DNA of 64,000 nt from Siphonodentalium dalli. Its lineage: Eukaryota > Mollusca > Scaphopoda > Gadilida > Siphonodentaliidae. Below are positions 1 to 12,910 of this stretch, one piece after another. The notes beneath the pieces are model-generated. The model saw only the letters and a list, made by a program, of their open reading frames with translations, had not been told where the DNA came from and made no database searches. Where the stretch lies: positions 173,933,692-173,997,691 of the forward strand of contig CP136061.1 of assembly GCA_032622095.1 (NCBI GenBank), written 5' to 3'. Each line of letters starts with the position of its first letter. Position 1 is the first letter of the stretch. Both the position numbers and the translations under genes were made by a program.

Positions 1-76
1 TGAAGTTCTATCTTGCTGTGAGAGAGGAGGCAGTCTATCATTTAACTGATGGTACAGGTTGTCATCCATATTTCAG
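1..76 (+). CDS. MDN1: MDN1 exon (5' part outside window), AAA lid region
   Basis: The frame starts at base 3 and reads KFYLAVREEAVYHLTDGTGC and on to HPYF, then AG of a split serine codon. The donor is GTATAT at 77. This stretch belongs to the small helical (lid) part of the preceding AAA module of midasin, which normally runs into FSLRTLCRAL in the next exon. The split codon is completed by the C that opens the exon at 18992, so the junction is phase 2 and supported by the reading frame. Bases 1-2 fit a further codon, so the exon probably begins left of the window. Confidence 0.85.
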
Positions 77-597
77 GTATATTTTTTATTCAGTAATATT
101 AGATTGGCTGTGTTTATTTTCAGTATGATGTTATGGTTGCACGTAATGCTAGTACTTTTTAACATTTAGGAACAGTTTAACATTCGGTTGAGGATCTTTT
201 GATAAGTTTAGTTCCATCTTCAGAAATGAGAGTTGAACATCTTCAGAAATGTGAGTTCTACATTTTAACCTGTGAAATAAAAATCCATGTTTTCAAAATA
301 TAGCAACAATATGGTTTTACTAAAGCGAGACCACTTATAATCAGAATAATTTCTCCTCAGTTGTTGTTATTTTTTTATGAATACTTATACCATGTATCAT
401 ACACATGTTACCATCCTCATCAATCATCCGCATATTGCTCATCTGTCTAGCCTTTTGTTTGTTATGTTCATTTTTGTTTGTTTTTATAGACATGCTATTT
501 GATGCAATATTCATATTGTGTGTCCAGATATGATGACTCAACACCTCACATCTACTGTGTACACCCGTTAGTAAGCCCATCATTGTAGATAAGCCAA
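77..597. other. Intron 1 start, no recognised feature
   Basis: AT-rich intronic sequence directly after the donor of the first exon. Only short incidental frames exist, and no repeat shared with the rest of the window was noticed before the long inverted repeat starts at about 598. Confidence 0.5.
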
Positions 598-1554
598 TAG
601 TCTAGGCGGTGCGGGGGGGTGACCGTTGCACATCGGGGGAATTTATGCGACCAACATTTTCTTATGGGAAAATACTCTAGTTTTCAAATTCAGAGGGTGC
701 CGAGCCGAGATAGGTGGCAAAATATAACTTTTCACTATGTTTCATAGGGCACCCTACCTAAAAAATGACATATTTTCAGAGGTTAACAGGCATTAGCCAA
801 CTGGTTATCAGGGCATCAAAATCAGAAAGATTGTACACATATTTGCAAATTATGGAACGATTGTAGACACTTAATCAGATTCAACATCGTTTTCCTGCTT
901 TCGTTCTGATTTGGTGACTTCATGGTAAAGAATGTAACGAGGCGCGTCAAAAATGCATGGCGATTCAGACAAAGTGGCGTGTGTCAACTCTGTACAAACA
1001 TAATATATCTGCCAAATAATTCCAAGTTTCATACTTTTGGAAATGATAGGGTATTCCCTATATAAAAGTGTTCCTACTTACATTATATCTCTCCAAGTAT
1101 TGACATAATAGACAAAAACTTAACCCTCCCCAATTTCACAAATAACCACATAGATACGTCTATGCCGTTTGTGTCCACCAAATAAACTGACAATGCCCAG
1201 TTTACCTTGTCATATGGTATAGAATCGTACTGGGACACTGATAATGTAAAACATCGTTCAAATCCTAGATTAGGAAGGTAATCAAATCCAAGATGGCCGC
1301 CAATTATATTGACACTCTATACACCAGATGTATGCTAACCGGACTAGATCATAGCGAGTGCTTTATATAATATGGCATTTTCTTGGGTGGAGTCTGCATC
1401 TTAATACGTATAAGGCAACTGGCTACGTAAAACCGATGATGGATACCAAAATGGCCACCAAAATAAACAGAACTGTTCCGATAAAACGACCAACTTCTGA
1501 GTTGCAAGAAAATTGCATGGTATGTTGTAGCTTATTTGTTCATACATATATGTA

Positions 1555-3659
1555 ACTAGCAGGTGGACCCGACTTCGTCCAGGCTGTTTCCTCTCTGCTT
1601 TTCGGCGAATTGCACGATTTGACCTTAAATTGTCCATTTTGAAGGTCAAGGTCATGTGGGGTTACCATTTGACCCGTCCAAAACACTGCCCGGACAAAAG
1701 TCCCTGTCGAAATCCATCCGGTTTTACTCGATTTGACCTTGAATTGATCATTTTGAAGGTCAAGGTCAGGTCGGGGTCACGATTTGACCCGTCCCAAACA
1801 CTCAGTGGACAAAAGCAACCCCATGTATAAAATTTCGTTGAAATCCCATCAAAATTTGCGATTTGACCTTGAATTGACCTGATTTCAAGGTCAAGGTCAC
1901 GTCGCACGGGATCCCCAGACACTAATTTTCATCGAAATCCCGTGATTCCTGGGGCGTTCGAACTTGAAATGACCCGATGTCAAGGTCACAGCGCACGGGC
2001 AAATTAATAGGCCCATGCCACTCCACGGCCGAAAGTACCCCCACATACCAAGTTTCATCGCAAAATCGGCTCGGCCGTTCTCGAGTCCATCACGAACAGA
2101 CAGACACACACAGATTTCCCAAAATATATAATAGACTAGCCGATGAGCCCGACGTTGTCCGGGCTATTCAAAAACCAAATTTCAAGTCGATAGCTCTACC
2201 CGTTTCCGAGATCTGGTCTGTGCATGCGCGAAGCTGGCGTCGCACGGGTTCGGCGACCCGATAAAATTTGTATCCAGGGCAAGATACATTCACATAGCAA
2301 ATTTCAAGTCGATAGCTCCATCCGTTTCCGAGATCTCGTCTGCGCATGCGCGAAGCGGGCACCGCACGGGCTCACCAATACGACAACGACGACCGCCTGG
2401 TCAAACTACACACACGTACCAAGTTTCGTCCCGATCGGTCGAGAATTGTAGATTTGTATAAATGACATACAGACAGACAGACAGACAGAGGTCTTCATAA
2501 TATATATGAGATAGCCGATGAGCCCGACGTTGTCCGGGCTATTCAAAAACCAAATTTCAAGTCGATAGCTCCACCCGTTTCCGAGATCTGGTCTACGCAT
2601 GCGCGAAGCTGGCGTCGAACAGGCTCGGCGACCCCATAAAATTTGTATCCGGGGCAAGATACATTCACATAGCAAATTTCAAGTCGATAGCTCCACCCGT
2701 TTCCGAGATCTCGTCTGCGCATGCGCGAAGCGGGCGCCGCACAGGCTTGCCAATACGACAACGACGACCGCCTGGTCAAACTACACACACGTACCAAGAT
2801 TTGACCCGATCGGTCGAGAATCGTAGATTTGTATAAATGACATACATACATACAGACAGACAGACAGACAGAGGTCTTCAAAATATATAGGAGACTAGCA
2901 GGTGGACCCGACTTCGTCCTGGCTGTTTCCCCTCTGCTTTTCGGCGAATTGCGCGATTTGACCTTGAATTGTCAATTTTGAAGGTCAAGGTGAGGTGGGG
3001 TCACGTTATGACCCGTCCAAAACACTGCCCGGACAAAAGTACCCGACAAAAGTACCCGTTGAAATCCATCCGGTTTTACCCGATTTGACCTTGAATTGAT
3101 CATTTTGATCAAGGTCAAGGTCACGTCGCACGGGCAAATTAATAGGCCCATGCTACTCCCCCGCCGAAATTCCCCCACATACCAAGTTTCACCGAAATCG
3201 GCTCAGCCATTTTCGAGTCCATCGCAAACAGACACACACACACACACAGACAGACAGACAGATTTCCCAAAATATATAATAGACTAGCCGATGATCCCGA
3301 CGTTGTCCGGGCTATTCAAAAACCAAATTTCAAGTCGATAGCTCCACCCGTTTCCGAGATCTGGCCTGCGCGAAGCTTGCGTCGCACGGGCTCGGCGACC
3401 CGATAAAAATTGTATCTGGGGCAAGATACATTCACATAGCAAATTTCAAGTCGATAGCTCCACCCGTTTCTGAGATCTCGTCTGCGCATGCGCTGCACGG
3501 GCGTCGCACGGGCTCGCCAATACGACAAGGACGACCGCCTGGTCAAACTACACACACATACCAAGTTTCGTCCTGATCGGTCGAGAATCGTAGATTTGTA
3601 TAAATGACATACAGACAGACAGACAGACAAACAGAGGTCTTCAAAATATATAAGAGATT
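1555..3659 (+). repeat. Five head-to-tail copies of two repeat families
   Basis: Units start ACTAGC and end in a GACAGACAGACA tract plus an AAAATATATAA-like tail. Type 1 (ACTAGCAGGTGGACCCGAC..., rich in ATTTGACCTTGAATTG and AAGGTCAAGGTC) occupies about 1555-2134 and 2894-3282. Type 2 (TAGCCGATGAGCCCGACG..., with CCCGTTTCCGAGATCT and GCGCATGCGCGAAGC) occupies 2135-2510, 2511-2893 and 3283-3659. The shared head and tail with different bodies suggests related non-autonomous retroposons inserted into each other's tails; the short reading frames inside are not conserved as proteins. Confidence 0.8.
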
Positions 3660-4340
3660 GTGGCCAACGTGATCCTTATCCGAAGAAACTATGGGCATTA
3701 AGATAGTAACTGTTCATTAATTTCTCCAAATAACGACATCATATAATGTAAAATTGCCTAATTGCCGAATTTCAACCTAACATCCAATCATTTTGTGGTA
3801 TATATGTCAATGTTCTGCTACACGATGCTACAACTGTAAACATCCACATTAGTATAGCAATAATGGAAGCCAGAATGCCGATTAAAACATGCCTATGCAC
3901 TAATAGTTATATATTCAATTAGGCCATATAAACTTAATAGTTTGTTTCTCAGGGATTTGTTTTTTCAAAGTGATGAGGGAGGCAGTTATTTATATTGATA
4001 ATTTTTTTCAAATTAATTTTGTGGTGAGGCAGGTATTTATATATATAATATTTATCTGAGTCCCATATTAAGGAATAATACTGGATATGGACACTATAGT
4101 GAAACAGGACAGCTGACCATCATATATCCCCTTAGGCCTTAATAATCTAGATTTGTAATAAAGTTGCATAGAGGAAACAGTTTGAGTTATTCACTCATGA
4201 TGATGTGGAAACTACATCGGTGAAATTTGATGTAACTCAGGGTGACCACCAACCAGATCAAGCTTTATTGGAAGGAGTTCCACTGGACTACACATGAATT
4301 GATAATATAAAATCACAACAATAATTCATGAAATAAAAGG

Positions 4341-4346
4341 TTTATT
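4341..4346 (-). promoter_or_regulatory. Possible polyadenylation signal of the 4349-4904 remnant
   Basis: AATAAA on the minus strand, three bases after the terminal stop codon of the remnant. Close spacing is unusual but seen in compact genes; in AT-rich DNA it may be chance. Confidence 0.3.
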
Positions 4347-4348
4347 TT

Positions 4349-4904
4349 CTAATTAATCAGACTTTCATAAATATCTTCAAGTTTGGAATAGTGCTGATCC
4401 ACGAACCAGAGTGCATTACATACAATAGCCACACACTGCCGACCCACACTGTCAACGCTATCCGTTTGGAAGCCCACTTTCACTTTGTTTTCACCTAACC
4501 AGTCAATCATTGATTGAATGAATTAACTGCACAATTCGTCACGTTTGTTTTTCACATTTGTCTTAGTGGGCAACACCACCTCCTTGCAACATGTCATCAG
4601 CACTGAGAATACATCAACTAGTTCTTCCAATTTCTTCTTTGGTCACTCGAATTTGACAATATTGTCCGAAAAATTGCGTGACTTCAGAAAACATGATGAT
4701 CATGATGTCTCCTGCAACTGTGACTGTGTCAAAGTCCCCTGTTTTCGTTTTTGAAACAACCAGTTCAAAATCATCGTCAATGTCTTTCGTGGACATGAAA
4801 TCACCAGCCATTTGATGAACAATTTTTGATCTGTTGACTGATATAATTGTCCATTTGCCTTCCGATGCATTCTGCACGATAGAAATGTTCATCAAAGTCG
4901 CCAT
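4349..4904 (-). pseudogene. Broken 184-codon gene of unknown family
   Basis: On the minus strand a frame starts with ATG at 4904 (context ACAAAATGGC) and reads MATLMNISIVQNASEGKW. One extra base in the T run at 4631-4633 shifts the frame. Beyond it the adjacent frame continues with LVDVFSVLMTCCKEVV, is interrupted by a stop at 4523-4525, and goes on through MIDWLGENKVKVGFQTD and RQCVAIVCNALWFVDQHY to a stop at 4349-4351. The total, 556 bases, is 185 codons plus exactly one base. An AATAAA lies at 4341-4346 just after the stop, and no poly-A tract follows. The composition is that of a real soluble protein with acidic, cysteine-containing helices. I do not recognise it. It sits between inverted repeats, so either the element's own gene or a captured host gene is possible. 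Confidence 0.6.
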
Positions 4905-5164
4905 TTTGTTATTATTATAAACAGGAAGTCCGTCGGAATTATCCGCCCTTGTTTGTGAATGTAAAGTCCGGATAGATTTGCAGTCCGGATAGATGTGCAG
5001 TTTGCGTAAAGTTTCAAGACTATGTTATCGGTCTGGGGCGGTTTGGGATATGCGGTATTTATATATTTATTATTTACAGCTGCCCAATAAATAAGGGGTA
5101 GCGCAGGGTTTTTTCGGGAGGCGGCGATCCCTGAGAAACGAACTATTTTGTGTGTATGGCCTTA

Positions 5165-6050
5165 TCAATAACTATATAATAGACCCGCAATCATAAATCG
5201 TCTGGAGATAACGGATCTATCTCTATTCCCGATAATTGTGGATATGTTGTTTATACGAAAAGGTTGGGCAACTTTGTTCACATTACCCCACTAATGTTGT
5301 CAATTTCTTACCATGGTAGTTGGTTTCTACGTTCAAAGAAGTGATGTTCCAATGTAATAACGGACAATAATCGCCAGCAATTTAGATCGAACTAAAATTG
5401 TTTTCTCTAAATTTTTTCGGGATGCCACCACGCACGGTAATGGGTGTTTGCATAAGCAGTTCTAATACGTATTTGTTTAGTACTTCTCAACTCTGAGGAT
5501 TTAGATAACAATGAACGGTTACAGGTTCGTTGCAAATACTCATTTTATGAACTATTCGCAGTGGCAACTGATAGTTTAAATCAATTTCACACCAAGGTAC
5601 TATATTCATGGGTGTCTCAGTAGTTGTCTAAGAGTTAATTCACATGTTTGTGCCCTCACTTCCATATTATTTTATTTCACACCGGCAGTTCAAGATTCAC
5701 GTCGTTGTCGCAATTTATTATCACATCTATTGAGCCTTTTGTTATGATGTTCATCCATTTCGTCAAGAGACAAAGAAATGTATAAGTTTCTACCATATTT
5801 TATATTGGATAAGGCCTACCAATTCATAGACAATTTCGTTAGACATTTGCATGCTTGTTAGTACACTGTGACAGTATTGTTGGATTCAATTGACCTGACC
5901 AATCAAATGATGAAATCAAGTTACTCTTCAGCTTGATATGTGATTGTTCCCAACACGTGATTGTTTATCACAAGTAATTTATAAATGGCATGGGTATATA
6001 TAATTGAAAACTGGACGAATTTTATTAATATTGGGACTAAATTAAAATTG
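5165..6050. other. Intronic stretch, nothing recognised
   Basis: AT-rich sequence within the large long-TIR element. No coding pattern or repeat relation to other parts of the window was noticed. Confidence 0.4.
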
Positions 6051-6510
6051 TCAACTCCTCCTACAGTTTTAAATGTAGAGATTTGAAACTCTGGGATATT
6101 GTTCCTAACATCTATATAGCTAATAAAAAATATAATTTTTTCCATATTTTCGGGGGGTTTTTCGACATAGAAAATTTGGAACATTTTTGCCTTTTGGATG
6201 AGATTGGGTACCTTCATGGTGTAATCAACTCCTCCTACAGTTTTAAATGTAGAGATTTGAAACTCTGGGATATTGTTCCTAACATGTTGGTGATTTGCAA
6301 CATCTACATAGCTACTAAACAATATCATTTTGTCCATATTTTCGGGGGTTTTTTTACTTAGAAAATTTGGAACATTTTTGCCTTTTGGATGAGATTGGGT
6401 ACCTTCATGGTGTAATCAACTCCTCCTACAGTTTTAAATGTAGAGATTTGAAACTCTGGGATATTGTTCCTAACATGTTTGTGATTTGCAACATCTATAT
6501 AGCTAATATT
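6051..6510. repeat. Tandem repeat, unit about 174-191 bp, 2.5 copies
   Basis: TCAACTCCTCCTACAG recurs at 6051, 6225 and 6416, each time followed by TTTTAAATGTAGAGATTTG and AACTCTGGGATATTGTTCC. The first two units carry a TTCGGGGG block before ATTGGGTACCTTCATGG. The open frames on both strands here only reflect the repeat. Confidence 0.85.
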
Positions 6511-7548
6511 TTTTTAATGGAGTTATTAACCCTTTTCGACTTATAAAATTTCAACAATTTTTTTTAATTTCTTTAACAAAGCGGCATCGACTTGCCATGT
6601 TGTCGGGGGACACTGTGGTCTGCTGACCATTTATTAAATGTAACACTTAACTGGTTTTCAAAGGGAAAACATGTTTGCATTATTTGTGTGTAATTTTACA
6701 CATACCATATTTCAACTCATGAAGTATCTCGATCTAAATTCCTACCAGGTGTACACATAAGAGGGTAGAGAGATTTCTAATTTAATATGGTTGAAGCAAA
6801 GGGTGTTGCTACTTTCGAAGTTTCATATGTGTGGGATACTATGTGTAAGTTTACTATATGCCTTGGCTGGTAACATGTGACCAAGGAGTTGTCACCCCGT
6901 TAGTCGAAATGGATCAGCAACAACTTTAGTATGACAAGCATCATTCTAATGCCTGAGCAACTGAGTATATGATATTTTGAGCACGTCTTCTAACTGTGTG
7001 GCTTTCTAATCCTTGTACTTAAAATTTCATCTTTGGATAATTGCCTACATTGCTCCATACTGATATAGTTTTAATCCCATTCGGGTACTGTACATAATTA
7101 TCATAGTTGTGTATGTGTGACAGAGTCGTGCAATACCTACAGTGTGAGACCCACTTTCGTGCATCCAAAATGCATGGGACTTAGCACAATCAATACCCAG
7201 GCCTCACACTTACCATTATCATTTAAAGCATTAGCATTTACAAATTAGGGGTCAGTTTTGATAATATTCTACCTGTTCCAATCAAACGCTGAAAGTTGGT
7301 TCTGTGCAACATGCTTGGGGTGAGCTTAAATACTGAATGCATATAATGAGTTTAAATATATTGTGATAGCAACGTGAATCATGGGCAGCCGGGAAGATAT
7401 AAAATAATATGGAAGCGAAGGCATATATATAACTTGCCGAAGTCATCAGCCACTACTCAGACATACATGATCTATAGCACATTAGCAGGACAATAAATAC
7501 ACTATTGGTCGTCAATGTGTATTCAATAAAATAATTGATACACCTGCT
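6511..7548. other. Intronic stretch, nothing recognised
   Basis: No gene, and no repeat shared with the window was noticed, up to the start of the inner inverted-repeat unit at 7549. Confidence 0.4.
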
Positions 7549-10500
7549 AGTAGAGGCTCTTATGTACTCCCGTGTGCACTTTGTGAAGAAATATAGCGAC
7601 TATGCCAATGACGTTGCTTGATATCTCAGGCACCAGAAAACAAATGTTAGACACCTTGGGGTCGCGACTGGGTGGATTTATGACGTCATCAAGATGGCCG
7701 CCATACACAATTTCACAGTATGCAGTCAGTTTGATTAATATCTACTTGTGAATTTATTATAGAAATTTGATTATCTCACCACTGACGTGAAACTAATACA
7801 CCATACTTCCATTTGGCAGAACAAGTGGCCACCATGAACCAAGATGGCCACCAAAATGGCGACCGAAATTCGGAAAATTTAGGATTTTTCACACTTTCCT
7901 CTTGAATCATTAACCGATGTTTGAAATTTGTAACAAATAAAGACCTAAATTTGAATAAATTCTAGTATCCAACCATTTCTACAACATAATATGTCATATT
8001 TCGGATCTCATTCCTGCCAGCTATCTTTAAAATGTGAATTCAAAAATGTGCTATGAAAGTTAACCAAAATTCAATTATGTGATTCTAGCCAAGAGTTGAA
8101 CAGAAAATAACTGAATTTGATGAAGATAATGTAAAAATGTTTTAAATATGCTTCCTTTTGAAAGAACAAGATTGATAAAAAAAAACCAAGATGGCTGTCA
8201 AACTGGCGACCGAAATATAGAAATGTGTTGAATTGTTACACATGCTCCTGACATCATTTTCGGTTATTTGTAAACTGTGGCGAGTAGGACTTGTCTTTGT
8301 TTTCATCAGTTATGACACCAAATACTTTGGAAAACATATCATGCTGTAATTTGTTGTCCATACTCCGAAAAATGCAAATTAAATAATGCGCTATGTAATT
8401 TCACAACTAAACTTGCTTCTCGAGGTTCTAGATTAACATTGGACAGAAATACTCATAATAAAATAAACAAGAGTGTACACAGTTTTAAATATCGTTAGTG
8501 TCATTCAATTACACTCGACGTTGATCTATTTGACCCAAGATGGTCGCCAGAATGGCCGCCAAAACTCACAGTTATAAAATGTGACAAATGTTTATATTCT
8601 CAAACGGTATTTAGCAAAGGATGTGGATATATTCGCCCAATCTAAATTAGATACTATCATGTTAAGTTATATTGTGACATGTTTGACCAAACATAGTTTG
8701 TTTATAATCGAGAATATATCAGAATGGACTCTTAGAAATCTAACATGAAATTGCCCAATATAATTTAAACGATTCTGCCCGTTTCCTGGGAAGGAAGTCA
8801 AACCGGATATATTATTTCGTTTGGGGCAGATCTGCTTTATTCGTTGCCTATTCTTGACGAATTGTTGACCACGTTGGTTTCGCCCGGCCACAAAAATTTA
8901 GAAGATTCAGGAACAATATCACACATTGACTTCATCGAAGTTCCTTTGCTATCATACTGCCACCGGGAAATATAATTGCTCAACTTAGAAATACACGGGC
9001 ATTACATGTTAGTGCAAACATTATTTCGTATCTAATTATGAAACAGTTGTGTCTAATAAGATAAAATAAGGGGAGATTACATTGTTCAGTTTCTTGTTTT
9101 TAGCATACCAGTGTTTCATCACCCGAAATTCGTTTGAATAGTTGAGACATTGTCACACTTCTCAAGACGTGAGTCAGCACATGTACCACTCTTGTTACTT
9201 CGTCCAATAGATGGTCACATTGATGGTAGTCTATCTACAACCAACTCACCCCAGCAGCAACTACAGTTGAATTACAAACTCATCTCGCAAGCTAACAGAG
9301 CTCACCACAAAACTCTCCGATAGCATATCAGAGACTCCATATAGAATGTTTGCTTTGGTTGTGGAATGGAGAGTCCATAATACAGATTTAATAAATAAAT
9401 TTCAATACGGCCGCTGACCTCATAGCAGATACGTTGCATATTCACTTCGATGTAGTCTAACAGAACTGTGCACATAATCGAGTTAATGCTTGTCAGTTTA
9501 TTTTAGAATATGTCAAAACATCTGTATCGGGCAAAAATAGCCTAAGGTTTGTCATTCTCCATGTCGAGTCCAGCAAGTGACAATAACGGCTCCTCAACTT
9601 CTTCCTGGTTGTCAACGAAAAAATATCGTGAAATCAAAATGCCTATGCCTAGTGCCTGGATATTTAGTGATGAAATACCTCATCGAAACACCAGAAGCTC
9701 ATTTTTGGTCCATGCCATATGATGGTGCATCGAAGTAATGAATACAGTGACGGGTCATCATGATCATTTAATGGAACGTTTATTAAGATTTCTTGCAAAA
9801 CGTCCACATAGGGACATTCATTAGCATTATACATCAACTGTTAGTTCACAGAAAGTAAAGATCTTCGAATCACAGGAACCCCGCAATCTCGAACGTGTCC
9901 ATCGAACAAATGTAATTTATAGAATTTGCTGGCAAACCGTACACCCATAATAGTCGGATCCACAAGTATAGGCCAATTACAAGCTTGGAATATAGATACT
10001 GCGCAAAAGATGGAAGTAATAGATAACAATGTTATGGTTGAATTGAGAGAAGATTGTGGATTGTTAGCTATTTGAAGAGTCCATAACTGAAATTGACTTC
10101 AACTATTGCTCAAGAAGGTATAAGATTTCAACGTTTAACGACCTGAGTTTTCTGCAGACCTGATTTCATTGTAGTCGGATATCAAATGTTCCTGTATAAA
10201 ACATCTGGAAAGAATACTACAAACTTTCCACCCAATAATGATACATGTACCTCAACATGTCGGTGACTTGAATTGCCTCTACAGCCAAGTCAAACTGTGC
10301 ATTGGTGCGAGAAATTATTATCAATTTTATCTGGAACATTGCCGATAGCCGATACAATTACAGAAATGCAGGTATTTAAAGATAATTTGGTGTGAATATG
10401 TTTCTTGTTTGATGACACCGCATAACGCAAGCATGAAAGAACTTCGATAACACACGTGACAAATATGACATGGGTGTATCTAATATAAACTTGATGAGTG

Positions 10501-12844
10501 CATAAGTTCTGCACAGGAAGATGGGGATCATACACGGAACGAACTTGCAGTATATGCGATGTCCAGAAAACTATCTCTGTGGAACTCAAATACACATGTA
10601 TACCAATTGAACTCATTATATGAGGATATCTTCACATCCTAGCTCGATCAAAATCAGCCACGCTTTCGCAAATCTTGGGTGTGGAGTCAGTGAGTTGACC
10701 TATGAGCTGTCCAGAGCTCCACAGCAGTTTCTGTTTTGGTACGAACCTGAACATAATTTATCTCCAGTCGCATGTAATAAGCAGAGGTCTGGTAGAAATC
10801 CGCCAATGCGATTCTTCTTCGCAGAAGACACATAGAGCGCACATCTGAACGCTCTCGTTTGGTTGTCTGCGACAAAGCAATTACTGTCATATAATCCTCT
10901 GATGCACACACAATTTGAACTAGGTGTTATTCAAGGACCAGCAATTGTAAATTTTCTCAGTTTCACAAAAGTATACCCTGTGTTTTCGTACATGTATATT
11001 AATAAGAACGAATCACACAAATATTAGCTCCTATTCTTATATTTGGACTTAGTATACACTAATTATTAAGCTTGTTAACATGGAGGATGTCTGTAATGTC
11101 AACGCATTATATGCCGCTACTGTTTTTGGGTACTGCATTATGTGATGTCCATTCAATTAATTTCCGTGAGCAGCTGAATTTCGGTAGAATTGACTTAGTA
11201 TGATCCAAACCAAACCCCATAATGGGGGGCGATATCAAGGGGAATTAATTAAAGTGTTGCTCAATAGCGACAGCCTTATTGTTGAGGTAGGGATTTTTCT
11301 CAAGTCGAATCACCAAATCAGGACATTTCCGATGTACATGTAATGATGGATGTAATCAGCATATATTCAGATTTGGATAATTTCAAATAGGTCAACATCA
11401 GATGTATTTATCTACTTTTCATGTGTTTCTGTTTCCATTCTCATGAAATCTCTGATATAAGCAGCTACTGTTCGCAAACTATTCATAGTGTATCAGATTG
11501 TATCAGCATTCCTGGCACTTTTGTCAACAGGGGAACAAAGTCACTGAAACCCACCTTAGGAGCGTTATCAATGAAAACTAGCAAATTTGGATGATTTCTC
11601 CATTTTGGTAACCATCTGAGTCACCATCCTGCATTTAGATTCATATGGATAATAATATGTTAATCTAACATATCATGGTTGTCGAATGATTAGATAGTAT
11701 AATTTATTCAAAATAAGGTTGCTATTAGCCACCGATTTCAAACCGCTGTGAATAATTTAAGAGGCGAGTGTGAAAAATCATCAATTATTAGAATTTCGGT
11801 CGCCGTTTTGAGAGCCATCTTGGATTTTGAGGTACAATTGCACCGTCAAGAGGAAGTGTGATCCAATGGTATTATTGGTCGCGAAACATAATCATTTCAC
11901 TATTTAAATTGTCCTCCCAGACTCAATGCCAACTCTGAAATTGTTCATGGTTGCCATTTTGATGATTTCATCTCATTTTCGTCGTTTCATTCTCTCGAAT
12001 TCTTGAGTATAAACAGCCATTGTTCACAAACTATTCTTATTGTTTCATATCTCCATGTTATTACGCAACACGGAGCAAATATATTCACCTTAATTCACTA
12101 AATCGCACATTAGGAGTGATATCAAAGAAAATTTGACAAATTTTAGTGATTTATCAATTTTGGCAACCATTTTGGTCGCCATCTTGAATACAGATGCACT
12201 TTTTTGATTGTAATTATATGGCAATCTATATGTTTAAACCTGTTACAAATGTTTGTCATCAAATTCAGCTATTTTCTGGCTGACACTTGGCTCGAATTAC
12301 AAAATCGATATTTGGTAAAATTTCATAGCATATTTATGAACTCACATTTTGACGACCTTTTTTAGGAATAAGACCCAAAGTATGACATATTATCATGTTC
12401 AAATGGTTAGGTATTCAAATGTATTTAAAATTAAGTTGCTATTATCCACCGATTTCAAACAACCGTAAATGATTTAAGAGACATGTCTGAAAATACATCA
12501 TTTTCCCGAACTACGGTCGCCATTTTGGTGGCCATCTTGGTTAAATGTGGTCAATTTGTCTGTCAACGTGAAGCCTGTTATCATAGTATCACAACAGTAG
12601 AGTAATATTATATTTTCTACCATAAATTCACTACTAGCTATTCATCAAACTGATTCAGTGCCTACTCTGAAAACTTGGATGGCGGCCATCTTGATGACGT
12701 CATAAATCCACCCAGTCGCGACCCCCAGGTGTCTAACATTTGTTTTCTGGTGCCCGAGATATCAAGCAACATCATGAGAATAGTGGCTATATTTCTTCAC
12801 AAAATGCACACGGGAGCCAAAAAATGGACATAAGAGCCTCTGCT
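7549..12844. mobile_element. 5.3 kb element with ~1 kb inverted arms (family D)
   Basis: The left arm begins AGTAGAGGCTCTTATG and the right arm ends CATAAGAGCCTCTGCT. Matching blocks run inward: GTCGCGACTGGGTGGATT against AATCCACCCAGTCGCGAC, ATGACGTCATCAAGATGGC against its complement near 12670, the ATGGCCACCAAAATGGCGAC block near 7848 against 12520, and CTGAATTTGATG near 8110 against 12268. The arms reach about 8600 and 11760. A third, truncated copy of the left arm lies at 19192-19790. The middle (about 8640-11750) contains degraded minus-strand coding-like stretches, possibly the remains of the element's own protein. No target duplication was fixed. Confidence 0.7.
9542..9833 (-). pseudogene. 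Degenerate coding stretch, unknown protein
   Basis: On the minus strand an open frame of 55 codons from 9833 reads YNANECPYVDVLQEIL and then PSLYSLLRCTIIWHGPKMSF. After a stop at 9664-9666 a shifted frame continues with ILISRYFFVDNQEEVEEPLL and an acidic end DMENDKP before a stop at 9542-9544. The acidic, hydrophobic-patterned text is unlike chance translation of AT-rich DNA, suggesting a protein C terminus broken by frameshift. Further minus-strand frames upstream (9841-10029 with FASKFYKLHLFDGHVRDC; 10290-10616; 10687-10911) may belong to the same fossil. No family was recognised. Confidence 0.4.
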
Positions 12845-12910
12845 ATGCAACCGCCTATATCAAGCGTAGAATTAAGTACTGCTAAGCAAATACTCAAATG
12901 AACTGCTTAA

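Larger units (their letters stand above)
3919..5164. mobile_element. Small TIR element carrying a gene remnant
   Basis: Positions 3919-3957 and the reverse complement of 5126-5164 match at about 32 of 39 bases, sharing TTCTCAGGGAT at the inner side and AGGCCATA at the outer side. A further copy of this type of end, without partner, lies at about 20571-20612. The 1.25 kb between the inverted repeats contains the minus-strand pseudogene at 4349-4904. No clear target duplication was found, so the outer borders are approximate and the superfamily is not assigned. Confidence 0.6.

Noticed and set aside
5921-6361. 138- and 92-codon frames on opposite strands
   Set aside because: They cover a tandem repeat and show the same text twice; no protein family.
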